This document shows, one piece after another, positions 34,305 through 42,362 of a stretch of 64,000 nucleotides of DNA. The DNA comes from Kutzneria viridogrisea (GTDB taxonomy: Bacteria; Actinomycetota; Actinomycetes; Mycobacteriales; Pseudonocardiaceae): assembly GCA_014138725.1 (NCBI GenBank), contig JACJID010000007.1:124001-188000 (forward strand), read 5' to 3'. Both the position numbers and the translations under genes were made by a program. The first letter of the stretch is position 1. The number at the start of each line of letters is the position of its first letter. The notes below the pieces were generated by a model, which was not told where the DNA came from, did no database searches, and saw only the letters and a list, made by a program, of their open reading frames with translations.

Positions 34305-34716
34305 TCAGTGAAAGACGGAGCGCAGCCCGGCCGACCACCGCAGGCACAAGGCGGGTGGGGGCGCCAATCCGAGCGGACTTTGCCCGGTGGATCGTGCGTA
34401 CGGCGAAGTCCGGTGCGCCTTGTTGGCCTGGATCGCGTGCATGCTTGTGCCGACCAGTTCGGCGGCCTTGCTGGTGCCCCAGCTCATGATGTGACTCCCC
34501 AGGAAACTGCCCGTACCAAGAGCACCTACCGGTAAGCCCGCCATCGGCTACCGCGTCGCGCTCGAGAACACCACCACTGCGGTGTGATCCGTGCCCTCAC
34601 GTCATGGCGAACTGGCCGACGATGAGGACCGGCGTGCCCCAGACCGAGATGGTGACGAGCCGCCAGGTGGCGCGGCTGCGGGGCGGCGTCTCAGTGGACG
34701 GTGTTGTGGCGAGCAT
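34305..34716 (-). pseudogene. Broken membrane-protein gene
   Basis: The ATG at 34716 has a good ribosome-binding site (AGGAGA) and begins a plausible membrane protein (MLATTPSTET, then one hydrophobic segment WRLVTISVWGTPVLIVGQF), but stops after 39 codons. Further downstream (34.3-34.5 kb) short stretches such as KAAELVGTSMHAIQANKAHR and GAPTRLVPAVVGRAALRLSL appear in shifted frames. Probably a transporter-like gene destroyed by frameshifts and deletions. The 240 bases from here to the LuxR start hold nothing convincing. Confidence 0.4.
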
Positions 34717-34763
34717 CGTCTTCTCCTGGAAACCAGGGCGGAGCACAGACAGGGCGGGCTGCC

Positions 34764-34985
34764 TCAGTCGTTGTCCCACGGGTGGCAGTGACGTGCTTCG
34801 GCGGCGGAGTTGAGGTCGCGCAGCCAGGCCCTGAGGCCTGGGCGGACCCTGGTGAAGTTCCAGACGCGGACGCCGTCGATGCGCAGTCCCACGCCGATCG
34901 CGGACCCGGTCCACCGGATGCATTGCCAGACGGTGGGGGGTGATCATCAGCGTTCCAGGGGGCTGGCCGAGGCCAGGCGCTTCAT
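34764..34985 (-). pseudogene. Broken gene of unknown family
   Basis: From an ATG at 34985 the frame has two consecutive stops after 12 codons (34944-34949), then stays open for 59 codons with natural-looking sequence (CIRWTGSAIGVGLRIDGVRV; LRAWLRDLNSAAEARHCHPW) to a TGA at 34764. I do not recognise it. It precedes the broken membrane-protein gene by about 50 bases, as in a former operon. Confidence 0.35.
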
Positions 34986-35012
34986 GTCGGACGGCGCGTA
35001 GTGGAGCCTTGC

Positions 35013-35177
35013 TCAAGATCTCTCCGGGACCGGACCTTGGCCGGTGGGGCGACACCCACTCCCCCGCAGGTTAGCAGGACCGGTCGTGGCGGTGGCCAGT
35101 GGAATCGCGAGCAGGGCGGCACGCGCGCCACCCAGGCGGCGACGGGGTCGTGAGGTGCGCTGGTGGATGTCGGACAC
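35013..35177 (-). pseudogene. Truncated gene for a secreted-type protein
   Basis: GTG at 35177 with GAGGAG upstream and a good promoter at 35241-35269. The 54 codons encode a basic N-terminus and an Ala/Leu-rich stretch like a signal peptide (RRRLGGARAALLAIPLATAT) and then stop. The mature part is missing. Initiation signals have outlived the gene. Confidence 0.4.
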
Positions 35178-35240
35178 GGCTGTTCTCCTCGTTCGACGGC
35201 CGGCCTGGCGAGTCAAGCAATTGACTCTCGCACTAGTTAA

Positions 35241-35269
35241 ATTCTGTAACAACACTTGGTGAGTGTCAA
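35241..35269 (-). promoter_or_regulatory. Consensus promoter in front of a dead gene
   Basis: On the minus strand TTGACA (35264-35269), a 17-base spacer and CAGAAT (35241-35246). ATTGAC-type ends on both sides (about 35220 and 35270) form an imperfect inverted repeat, as in TetR-type operators. Confidence 0.55.
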
Positions 35270-35449
35270 TAGGGACGGTGATAATCTCTAACCAGATTGG
35301 GGCGCTGTAGCGGCTGCGGGTGACTGACGACGGACACGGCCGGGACGAGCCTGTGGGAGCGCTACCAGGCTCAGGTGTGCGCGGAGATCAAGCGACACGC
35401 GTGGGACGCGAGCCTCGCCGACACCGTCCGGGCCGCGCACGACTCCGGA

Positions 35450-35702
35450 GCCGGCCGAGAGCTTGTCGGCGCGTGGTGCATCACCAAGCCTCAGCAACGC
35501 GAACGGCAGCCTCCAGTCCACGGCGGCCAGCGGCAGGCCGCCGACGAGCAGGCGTCGTCGCACCCAAGCGGTCGGCGAGGGCTCCGGACAGCGGAGCACT
35601 GATCGCGGTCGCCAGCGATGTCCGCCGCCGTGATCGTCAACGTGGCCGCAGCCAGCAGGGTCGTCTGAGCCACAGGCGCGGGCCTTGCCGGGTTGTGGCC
35701 AT
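35450..35702 (-). pseudogene. Frameshifted MFS transporter remnant
   Basis: ATG at 35702 follows GAGGAGG and then encodes MATTRQGPRLWL before the frame breaks. In shifting frames one reads QTTLLAAATLTITAADIA, SLATAISAPLSGALADRLGA (an MFS motif-A-like loop) and LLVGGLPLAAVDWRLPFALL. At least two frameshifts separate them. No downstream half exists. From 35703 to 36090 no gene is seen. Confidence 0.5.
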
Positions 35703-36090
35703 GGTTCCTCCTCGGCATTCGCTGACGATGTCGAGGCTGGCAGCGGCACCCGAGGATTCGCGTCGGCGAAAACTGCCCATGCGGTCCGCGGCGACGGGAT
35801 AGGCGGTTTTCACCGACTCGAAGGCCGGCCGAGGATACCAGATAGGGAATATGAACGCTTTGGCATGACCCCGCTGAGCTGATCCAGGTGATGTAGCCCC
35901 TGATACTGGAACGCCGTTATGAGAGTTGAGGGACCCCGTTGATTGTGACGGTGGGAAATGACCGCACGGGGCGGTTGCCCAGTGTTGAGCAACTCGGTCT
36001 CCCGGGCGGCGGGGATCACCGCAACTCACCCCCAGGCCCGGCCGTAATTCGCTTGATCTGGCCTCGGGTCAAGGCTGCACTGTGGCGGGA

Positions 36091-36107
36091 CACCACGAGT
36101 CGTGGTG
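36091..36107. promoter_or_regulatory. Perfect 17-base inverted repeat upstream of the Eis-like gene
   Basis: CACCACGA-G-TCGTGGTG, centred 37 bases before the ATG at 36136. It could be a repressor site or a leader hairpin. Confidence 0.4.
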
Positions 36108-36135
36108 CCGGTATCCCGGGGAGGCAGCGGCAGCA

Positions 36136-37356
36136 ATGGAGATCCGTTCCACGACCGACCAGGACCTCGACGTCTTCGTCGACACACTCCATGCCGCGTT
36201 CGGGCGCTTCCCGGAAGCCCCGGCCGAGGGCGGCAGGGTTCGATGGTCGGCGCTCGAAATGGATCGCAACCTGCTCGCCGTGACGGCGGACGGGCGGCCC
36301 GTCGGCACCGCCGGCGCGTACTCCTTCGAGCTCACCCTGCCCGGTGAGATCCTCGTCCCGGCCGCCGGGGTGACCGCCGTCGGCGTCCTGCCCTCGCACC
36401 GACGCCAGGGTGTGCTCACCGCGATGATGCGGCGTCAGCTCACCGAGTTGCGGGCCCGAGGGGAGTTCCTCTCCGTACTGCTGGCCTCCGAGGCCCTGAT
36501 CTACCGCAGGTTCGGCTACGGACCGGCGACCTACACCCAGCGGCTGACGGTGCCGCGCCACCAGGCCGCCCTCGCCCTCCCCCGGGCGCGCGGAACGGCC
36601 GACGCCCCAGCGACCGGCTCGGTCGAGCTGCTGCGGCGTGCCGAGTGCGGGGAGATCCTGGAAGAGGTCTACGACCGGTACCGCCGCGCACAGCCCGGCG
36701 CGCTGTCCCGGCCGCACCGCTGGTGGGCCTTGGGCGCGGGGCAGCCCCCGATCTGTCCGGCGCCGCGCTACGTCGCCGTCCACCGGGACGCCGACGGCGT
36801 CCCGGACGGGTACGCCAGCTACTCCGTCAGCGAGCACAACACCTTGACGGTCGACGAGACCATCGCCACCGACGACGCCGTCTTCACGGCCCTGGCCCGG
36901 TTCCTGCTCGGACACGACCTGGTCGCTCAGGTCGTGTTCAAGCACGTCGCGCCGGATCACCCGCTGCGCTGGCAGCTGGTGGACTTCCGCGCCGGCCAGG
37001 TGAGCGAGGACACCGACTGGCTCTGGGTGCGGCTGCTGGACGTCCCGCGTGCGCTGACCGCGCGCGGCTGGTTCACCGACGGCGAGCTCGTCCTCGACGT
37101 CGACGACCCGTTCCTCGGCGAGCAAGGCCGCTACCTGCTGACCGTCCGGGACGGCAAGGCCGACTGCGTCCCGACGGACCGGGAGCCCGACCTGTCCCTG
37201 GACGTGAGCGACCTGGGCTCGGTCTACCTCGGCGGCACCGCCCCGAGCACGCTCGTGCGTGCCGGACACATCCGAGCCCACCGCCCGGGCGCGGCCGCCC
37301 TCGCTGACGCCCTCTTCCGCGCCGAGCGCTCCCCGCACTGCCTGCACTGGTTCTGA
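36136..37356 (+). CDS. Eis-like GNAT N-acetyltransferase
   Basis: 406 residues from the ATG at 36136, with GGGGAGG upstream; full Eis length. The acetyl-CoA loop is seen in TAVGVLPSHRRQGVLTAMM, followed by YRRFGYGPAT, both Eis marks; the C-terminus ends in the typical short CLHWF, whose carboxylate acts as general base in Eis. Eis enzymes acetylate several amines of aminoglycosides and lysines of proteins. A single-gene unit with an inverted repeat upstream and two tandem terminators behind. It may give antibiotic tolerance. Confidence 0.85.
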   Translation: MEIRSTTDQDLDVFVDTLHAAFGRFPEAPAEGGRVRWSALEMDRNLLAVTADGRPVGTAGAYSFELTLPGEILVPAAGVTAVGVLPSHRRQGVLTAMMRRQLTELRARGEFLSVLLASEALIYRRFGYGPATYTQRLTVPRHQAALALPRARGTADAPATGSVELLRRAECGEILEEVYDRYRRAQPGALSRPHRWWALGAGQPPICPAPRYVAVHRDADGVPDGYASYSVSEHNTLTVDETIATDDAVFTALARFLLGHDLVAQVVFKHVAPDHPLRWQLVDFRAGQVSEDTDWLWVRLLDVPRALTARGWFTDGELVLDVDDPFLGEQGRYLLTVRDGKADCVPTDREPDLSLDVSDLGSVYLGGTAPSTLVRAGHIRAHRPGAAALADALFRAERSPHCLHWF

Positions 37357-37382
37357 CCGGGTGATCGGGTGAAGGCGGCGTC

Positions 37383-37407
37383 GGCGGCCGGGTTGGTCCC
37401 GGCCGCC
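37383..37407. terminator. Terminator hairpin 1 after the Eis-like gene
   Basis: GGCGGCCGGG-ttggt-CCCGGCCGCC, a perfect 10-base stem 26 bases after the Eis-like stop. Confidence 0.6.
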
Positions 37408-37437
37408 AACGAATGGAACTCCGCCAAGGGCTGATGG

Positions 37438-37468
37438 GTGGGCACGCGGTCGCACACCGCGTGCCCAC
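37438..37468. terminator. Terminator hairpin 2, between Eis-like gene and infA
   Basis: GTGGGCACGCGG (37438-37449) with its perfect complement (37457-37468) and a 7-base loop. It lies between converging genes and can serve both. Confidence 0.65.
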
Positions 37469-37485
37469 CACACCAGGGCGCAGAA

Positions 37486-37710
37486 CTACGTCCGGTACCG
37501 GAAGCGAATTCGGCCACGGGTCAGGTCGTACTCACTGAGCTCGACGAGCACCCGGTCCAGCAACCCGATCCTGATGTAGTTCTTCCGCACCTTGCCGCTG
37601 ATGTGTGCGAGCACCTTGTGCCCGTTCTCGAGTTCCACCCTGAAGGTGGCATTGGGCAGGCACTCGATGACGGTGCCCTCGACTTCGATGCCCTTCGCTG
37701 TTCGTGCCAT
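37486..37710 (-). CDS. infA: Translation initiation factor IF-1 (paralogue)
   Basis: 74 residues, an S1/OB-fold protein: [39 protein letters not shown] and [20 protein letters not shown] are textbook IF-1 blocks. GGAGAAGCGGGAG precedes the ATG at 37710. It is 47 bases behind an acetyltransferase gene and probably cotranscribed with it, away from the ribosomal-protein operon where the main infA sits in actinomycetes; so this is likely a second, condition-specific copy. Confidence 0.92.
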   Translation of the reverse strand: MARTAKGIEVEGTVIECLPNATFRVELENGHKVLAHISGKVRKNYIRIGLLDRVLVELSEYDLTRGRIRFRYRT

Positions 37711-37757
37711 GTTCTCCCGCTTCTCCGGTCGATGACTGGTTCGTCCGTGGTGACGTG

Positions 37758-38555
37758 TCAGCGGCGCACCAACTCCAAGGCGCTTCCCATCCGCCGGGCG
37801 CCGAGGCCCGCACACAGCGCCTTGGCCGCCTCGTTGGATTCGTCCACCTCGGCCGATGCCGTGTCGACACCACCGCGATGCAATGCCCCCAACACGTTGG
37901 CCAGCAGCGCCCGCGCGATACCACGGCGGTGGTCGTCGGCGCGGACCGCGACCAGCCCGATCCGTGCGTGGTGGCGCCGCGACACCACGCGGACCAGTCC
38001 CACGTACCGACCGCCCTGCTCGGCCACCGCATACTTCGACGGGTCCAGCGGGGCGGTCCCGTCTGATCGGACCAGTACTTCGGTCGGCATCGATTCCCAG
38101 CCAGCGGTGACGTCGACCTCGGCGCGAATCGCGTCGTACACCTCGCGCAGCGGGCCCTGCCGCGCCGCGCCGATGGGCGTCACCGTCACCCCGGACGGCG
38201 GTCGCACCGTGTCGAGCCCCGTCACCCGGGGGTCGGTGGGCAGGTGGTACTCCCACTCGCGGCGGCCGGTGCTGAAGCCGACCCGCCGCCAACTGGAGGT
38301 CAGGTCGAGGTCGGCCTCGTCGACCACGGTGTGCAGCGGCGTCGGCAAGATCGCCAGCATCGCCTCGGCGAGTTGGTCGAACACCGTGTCGCGCCAGGAG
38401 TCGATGCTGAGGAAGATCCGTCCATCGGGTCGGCGGAACGCTTCGCCGCGGCCGACCACCCGGTCGTCCGCCACGGCGTGCCACTGCATCTCCGCGACCC
38501 GCGTGATCACTACCGCGGGCTCGTCGACGCCCGCGGTGAAATGCGCAGAGTTCAC
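37758..38555 (-). CDS. GNAT-family acetyltransferase with attenuator-like leader
   Basis: 265 residues from a GTG at 38555 after GAAAGG. Two GNAT-like halves: the C-terminal one holds the acetyl-CoA loop [20 protein letters not shown] (about 195-214) and the closing [13 protein letters not shown]. It is preceded by a 19-codon leader peptide, a hairpin that abuts the ribosome-binding site and a WhiB7-like promoter. This is the architecture of inducible antibiotic-resistance genes, so a drug-acetylating role is a reasonable inference. infA follows. Confidence 0.82.
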   Translation of the reverse strand: MNSAHFTAGVDEPAVVITRVAEMQWHAVADDRVVGRGEAFRRPDGRIFLSIDSWRDTVFDQLAEAMLAILPTPLHTVVDEADLDLTSSWRRVGFSTGRREWEYHLPTDPRVTGLDTVRPPSGVTVTPIGAARQGPLREVYDAIRAEVDVTAGWESMPTEVLVRSDGTAPLDPSKYAVAEQGGRYVGLVRVVSRRHHARIGLVAVRADDHRRGIARALLANVLGALHRGGVDTASAEVDESNEAAKALCAGLGARRMGSALELVRR

Positions 38556-38570
38556 AGGTTGTTGCCTTTC

Positions 38571-38592
38571 GGGAGTGCCTTGAGGCGCTCCC
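38571..38592 (-). promoter_or_regulatory. Leader hairpin before the acetyltransferase
   Basis: On the minus strand GGGAG-c-GCCT / AGGC-a-CTCCC forms a tight hairpin ending one base before the GAAAGG ribosome-binding site. Its 5' arm (GGGAGCGCC) can instead pair with GGUGCUCCC inside the leader peptide frame (38632-38640), giving two exclusive structures. Confidence 0.55.
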
Positions 38593-38600
38593 GGCGACAC

Positions 38601-38660
38601 CTACCTCGATCGCCCAACCGTGACGGGGCGAGGGAGCACCCACGTGCGTACAACGTTCAT
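38601..38660 (-). CDS. 19-residue leader peptide
   Basis: ATG at 38660, eight bases after GGAGG, encodes [19 protein letters not shown] and stops at 38601, 45 bases before the acetyltransferase start. The strong ribosome-binding site and the overlap of codons 7-10 with an RNA segment able to disrupt the next hairpin suggest a regulatory leader, whose translation state controls the downstream gene. Confidence 0.6.
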   Translation of the reverse strand: MNVVRTWVLPRPVTVGRSR

Positions 38661-38697
38661 GGGTCTCACCTCCTCGAGTGGTGTCACGGCTTCGCGC

Positions 38698-38735
38698 ACA
38701 CTATCCCCCGAGCGTCGCCCCGCCCAACCCTTTTT
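38698..38735 (-). promoter_or_regulatory. WhiB7-like promoter of the leader-acetyltransferase-infA unit
   Basis: On the minus strand TTGGGC (38722-38727), an 18-base spacer and TAGTGT (38698-38703), with AAAAA (38731-38735) three bases upstream of the -35 box. An A/T run at that position is the recognition mark of WhiB7-dependent promoters. Confidence 0.5.
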
Positions 38736-38775
38736 CTGCCGACGATTCGCGCCACGGCCAGGTTGTCCAGGCGTG

Positions 38776-39480
38776 TCAGGCTTCCTTCGCGGATTCGTGG
38801 TGGGTATGGCAGGCCAGTCCGGCCGCGGTCAGCGTGAGGTGCTGGGCCAGCGCCTCGGCCGCGGTGTCGGCGTCGCGGGCCAGCGCCGCCTCCTCCAGCT
38901 GACGGTGCTCGCCAAGGTAGTCCCGGTCGGGGGTGCGGTGCGCCGACCAGCGGCGAGCCAGTTCGCTCGCGGACCACAGCCGGTCGAAGGTCTCCAGCAG
39001 GACGGGGTTGCCGCACCCTTCAAGCAGTGCGCGGTGGAAGACCCGGTGGGCTTCGGACCATGCGCCGCTGAAGTAGTCGCCCCCCTCCGGCTCGAATGCC
39101 GGGGTGCGGGCCAGACGGTGGTGGGCGGCTCGTACCCGGGCCTCCCAGTCGAGGTCGCCGCGCTCGATGGACATGCGCAGCAGGACCGGTTCGATGGTCC
39201 GGCGGGCCTCCGCGATCTCCTGCCAGCGGCGATCGGAGAAGGCCGGGACGGCGAAGCCGCGGTTGGGCAGCCGGTCGGCGAGGCCCTCGCCAACCACCCG
39301 TACGAGCGCCTCACGCACGACGGCCAGGCTCACGCCCTGTTCCTTGGCGAGGTCCTGCGGTTTGAGGGCGTCACCGGGGGCGTAGTCCCCGCGCATGATC
39401 GCGTCCCGCAGGTGTGCGTAGACCCGCTCGGAGAGCATCTGCGTCCCCGAGGAGGTCGAGGTGTGGGCTGTCCGGGTCAT
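38776..39480 (-). CDS. GntR-family (FCD) transcriptional regulator
   Basis: 234 residues. N-terminal winged helix: LRDAIMRGDYAPGDALKPQD then VSLAVVREALVRVVGEGL; C-terminal FCD domain with the metal-binding His residues in HRVFHRALLEG and SAHRTPDRDYLGEHRQL. Divergent from the PEBP-SRPBCC gene with a 12-base palindrome in between, so it likely represses that gene and itself in response to a small carboxylic acid. Confidence 0.9.
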   Translation of the reverse strand: MTRTAHTSTSSGTQMLSERVYAHLRDAIMRGDYAPGDALKPQDLAKEQGVSLAVVREALVRVVGEGLADRLPNRGFAVPAFSDRRWQEIAEARRTIEPVLLRMSIERGDLDWEARVRAAHHRLARTPAFEPEGGDYFSGAWSEAHRVFHRALLEGCGNPVLLETFDRLWSASELARRWSAHRTPDRDYLGEHRQLEEAALARDADTAAEALAQHLTLTAAGLACHTHHESAKEA

Positions 39481-39505
39481 GTCGTCAGCATAGACGATCC
39501 TGCTA

Positions 39506-39517
39506 ATAATCGATTAT
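39506..39517. promoter_or_regulatory. Palindromic operator for the GntR regulator
   Basis: ATAATCGATTAT, a perfect 12-base palindrome in an AT-rich stretch, 26 bases before the GntR start and 86 before the divergent gene. It is a good candidate site for the regulator and overlaps the promoter region. Confidence 0.55.
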
Positions 39518-39602
39518 CTATGTTATGGTCGATGAAGTCGGCGGCGATGCCCTGTCGCATCACCGCCACTCCACCAGCACGGCCTGAAAGGAACGCGCCG
39601 CG

Positions 39603-40616
39603 ATGAGCGCCAACGACCCCTTCGCCCGCCTCCCCGAGGCGGCCTCCTTCAGCGTTACCAGCACCACCATCACCGACGGCGCCGCCTGGTCACCCGAACA
39701 GTTCTCCTCCAGCGTCCCCGGCGGGAAGGACGTCTCCCCGCAGCTGTCCTGGACCGGCGCCCCGGAAGGCACCAAGAGCTACGCCGTCACCGTCTACGAC
39801 CCCGACGCCCCCACCGGGTCCGGGTTCTGGCACTGGGCGGTCGCCGACATCCCCGCCACCGTCACCGAACTGCCCGAGGGCGCCGGCGACGACACCGGCT
39901 CGGGTCTGCCCGAGGGCGCCTTCCAGTTGCCCAACGACGCCCGCGTCGCCCGCTTCATCGGCGCCGCCCCGCCGGCCGGGCACGGCCCGCACCGCTACTT
40001 CATCGTGGTGCACGCCCTCGACGTCGAGTCCATCGGCGTCCCGGCCGACACCACTCCGGCCGTTCTCGGCTTCACCATGGCCTCGCACATCCTCGGTCGC
40101 GCGGTCCTGACCGCCACGGCGGAAACCCCGCTCGTGGGCGAAGACGCTGAACGGATCGAGGTCTCCCGACTCATCCCCGCCCCCGCCAGCGCCATCTTCG
40201 CGGTCCTGACCGACCCGAAGGGCCACGTGGACATCGACGCGTCGGGAATGCTCATGGACGCCGAAGGGGAACCGGTCAAGCAGCCCGGCGACCGGTTCCT
40301 GGTCCACATGGACCGGGAAGCCATCGGGGACGTTCCCCTGGGTAAGTACGACGTCGAGGTCGTCATCACCAAGCTCACCCCGGACGAGGAGATCGCCTGG
40401 ACCGTCGAAGCCCGGATCCGGCCTCACGCCCGCCACATCTACGGCTACCGGCTGGAGCCCGCCGAGGGCGGCACCCTCGTCACGTCCTACTACGACTGGT
40501 CGGAGATCGACGAGGAGTGGAAGGAGCGCATCGTCTTCCCGGTGGTTCCCGAGTCCGCTCTCAAGGCCACCCTCGGGATCCTCGAGCGCACCGTCCGCCG
40601 GAGGTCCGCCACCTGA
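39603..40616 (+). CDS. PEBP/YbhB-like protein fused to a SRPBCC domain
   Basis: 337 residues. Residues about 15-175 are a phosphatidylethanolamine-binding-protein fold (YDPDAPTGSGFWHWAVADIP; GPHRYFIVVHALD), complete with the ligand-pocket motifs. Residues about 185-337 are a START/Bet v1-like SRPBCC domain (IEVSRLIPAPASAIFAVLTD; TSYYDWSEIDEEW). The two normally occur as separate proteins; no stop or frame break lies between them. Probably binds a small hydrophobic ligand. Controlled by the divergent GntR gene, by inference. Confidence 0.85.
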   Translation: MSANDPFARLPEAASFSVTSTTITDGAAWSPEQFSSSVPGGKDVSPQLSWTGAPEGTKSYAVTVYDPDAPTGSGFWHWAVADIPATVTELPEGAGDDTGSGLPEGAFQLPNDARVARFIGAAPPAGHGPHRYFIVVHALDVESIGVPADTTPAVLGFTMASHILGRAVLTATAETPLVGEDAERIEVSRLIPAPASAIFAVLTDPKGHVDIDASGMLMDAEGEPVKQPGDRFLVHMDREAIGDVPLGKYDVEVVITKLTPDEEIAWTVEARIRPHARHIYGYRLEPAEGGTLVTSYYDWSEIDEEWKERIVFPVVPESALKATLGILERTVRRRSAT

Positions 40617-40697
40617 GCTGCAAGGTCATGGTGCGGTGGTTCGATGGAAAGCCAACGGGTGTAACGGTTTTGGCGCCCGGACAGACAACACCCCATC

Positions 40698-41210
40698 ATG
40701 TGGACCACCGTGCTGCCCGCCCTGATCGCGGCTGTCGCCGCTCTTGGCGGCGTGACCACCGGCGCCCTCGTCGAACCGTTGAAGCTGCGCGCCGCCCGGC
40801 ATGTCCGGATCCGTCAGGAACATGCCGAGCGGTGCGCGCGCCTGGTCGAGGCAGCGACCGCCGCGCGATGCGGCGTGATGCGGCTGAACATCGCCCATCG
40901 CCGCGCGGTACTGGGCGGCGAGCAGGTGAGCGAGGAGGAGGTGCTGGCACTGGAAACCGCCTATTGGACGGCGCGTACCGAGTTGCGCCAGCTTGCCGGT
41001 CTCATCGACCTGTTCGGCCCGGACGAGCTCGCGCAACAGGCCTATGCCGTTCGCGACGCCGACCGGCACTTCCGTGCCAAGCAGTGGATCACGGAGTCCT
41101 CGGGCACGCTGGATCGAAACGACCTGCCTCCGCCCGTTCGTCAGGCCGCCGACGACATGGAGACGCAGATCCGCAGATTCACCGCCCTGGCACGGGAGTC
41201 GACCTGCTGA
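40698..41210 (+). CDS. Conserved-type membrane-anchored helical protein, function unknown
   Basis: 170 residues: an N-terminal membrane segment (WTTVLPALIAAVAALGGVTT) followed by long charged helices (RQEHAERCARLVEAATAARC; LAQQAYAVRDADRHF), probably coiled coil in the cytoplasm. It resembles many uncharacterised single-pass proteins of actinomycetes. It is followed by a terminator-like hairpin. No function can be given. Confidence 0.7.
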   Translation: MWTTVLPALIAAVAALGGVTTGALVEPLKLRAARHVRIRQEHAERCARLVEAATAARCGVMRLNIAHRRAVLGGEQVSEEEVLALETAYWTARTELRQLAGLIDLFGPDELAQQAYAVRDADRHFRAKQWITESSGTLDRNDLPPPVRQAADDMETQIRRFTALARESTC

Positions 41211-41278
41211 CGGACCTGCTGTCCCGCCGCTGATCGGAAATGAGGATCTTGGTCCGGTTGGCGGGTGCGTCCGTGCGC

Positions 41279-41312
41279 AAGTGAGGCGATGTTTTCGGCG
41301 CCTCTCTCACTT
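41279..41312 (+). terminator. Hairpin terminator after the membrane-anchored protein
   Basis: AAGTGAG-GCG (41279-41288) pairs with CGCCTC and CTCACTT (41299-41312) with one bulged base, 69 bases after the stop. Confidence 0.5.
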
Positions 41313-41359
41313 CAACGGAAGTGGACGACCCCGTCTGGTTCCGCCGCTAGAAATGGAGC

Positions 41360-42304
41360 ATGGTTTCCACTTCGATGCGGCTTGCGGCCTACGACCGGTA
41401 CGGACCTCCTGAGGTTCTGTCGGTGACCACCGGGCCCGTTCCGCGACCGCGCCCCGGCGAGGTCCTGGTCCGGGTCCGGGCGGTGTCGGTCAACGGCGGC
41501 GAGCTGGCGATGCGGACCGGGCGGCTGCGCCCGTTCAGCGGCAGGCGGTTCCCGAAGCGGGTGGGGATCGATCTGGTCGGCGAGGTCGTCGTTGGGACCG
41601 GCAGGTTCGCGGCCGGGGAGCTGGTCTGGGGCGGGACGGGGCGGCGGATGGGATCGGCCGCGGAGTACGTCGCGGTACGTGCCGAACACCTTGATCACGT
41701 CCCCGCCGGGCTCGACCCGGTGCGGGCCGCCGCGCTGCCCGCCGGAACCACCGCCATCACCGCGCTGCGTGACAAGGCCACGCTCGCACCCGGCGAGCGG
41801 CTGCTCGTTCGGGGAGCCACCGGCGGCGTCGGGTACGTTGCCGTACAGCTTGGCAAGGCGATGGGAGCGCACGTCACCGGGTTGGCGAGCGCGGCCAATC
41901 TGGACCTGGTGACCGAACTCGGTGCGGACGAGGCGATCGATTACCGCGCGCCTGGGGACCTGGGCCGCTTCGACGTCATCCTCGACACGGTCGGCACCGA
42001 CCTGCCCGCCTTCCGCCGCTTGCTCGCCCCGCGCGGACGGATGGTCGCGATCGCGTTCGACCTCGAGCGCCCGGTCCGCTCGCTGGGTTACCTCGCGGCG
42101 CACGCGATGCACCGCACCCGGTGGATCCGCTTCTTCAGCGGCAACCCGACCGCGCCGCTGTTCGCCGAACTCGGCCGCTGGGTCGCGGCCGGGGTGATCC
42201 GCCCGCAGGTCGACCGGGTGTTTCCCCTGGCCGACATCGCCGCCGCGCATCGCGCGCTGGAACAGGGCGGTGTGCGGGGCAAGATAGTCGTTGAGCTGCC
42301 CTGA
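41360..42304 (+). CDS. NADPH:quinone oxidoreductase-like MDR protein
   Basis: 314 residues, zinc-independent medium-chain dehydrogenase: AAYDRYGPPEVL, the GroES-like fold, then the nucleotide motif RGATGGVGYVAVQLGKAMGA and GADEAIDYRAP. Typical quinone reductase length. The catalytic-zinc Cys-His pair is absent. GGAG lies just before the ATG. It converges with the SDR gene. Probably reduces quinones or enones with NADPH. Confidence 0.9.
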   Translation: MVSTSMRLAAYDRYGPPEVLSVTTGPVPRPRPGEVLVRVRAVSVNGGELAMRTGRLRPFSGRRFPKRVGIDLVGEVVVGTGRFAAGELVWGGTGRRMGSAAEYVAVRAEHLDHVPAGLDPVRAAALPAGTTAITALRDKATLAPGERLLVRGATGGVGYVAVQLGKAMGAHVTGLASAANLDLVTELGADEAIDYRAPGDLGRFDVILDTVGTDLPAFRRLLAPRGRMVAIAFDLERPVRSLGYLAAHAMHRTRWIRFFSGNPTAPLFAELGRWVAAGVIRPQVDRVFPLADIAAAHRALEQGGVRGKIVVELP

Positions 42305-42362
42305 ACGAGCGACAACGCGCGCCCCTACTGATCGCCGACAACTTTCATGGCCACAGAAGGCG

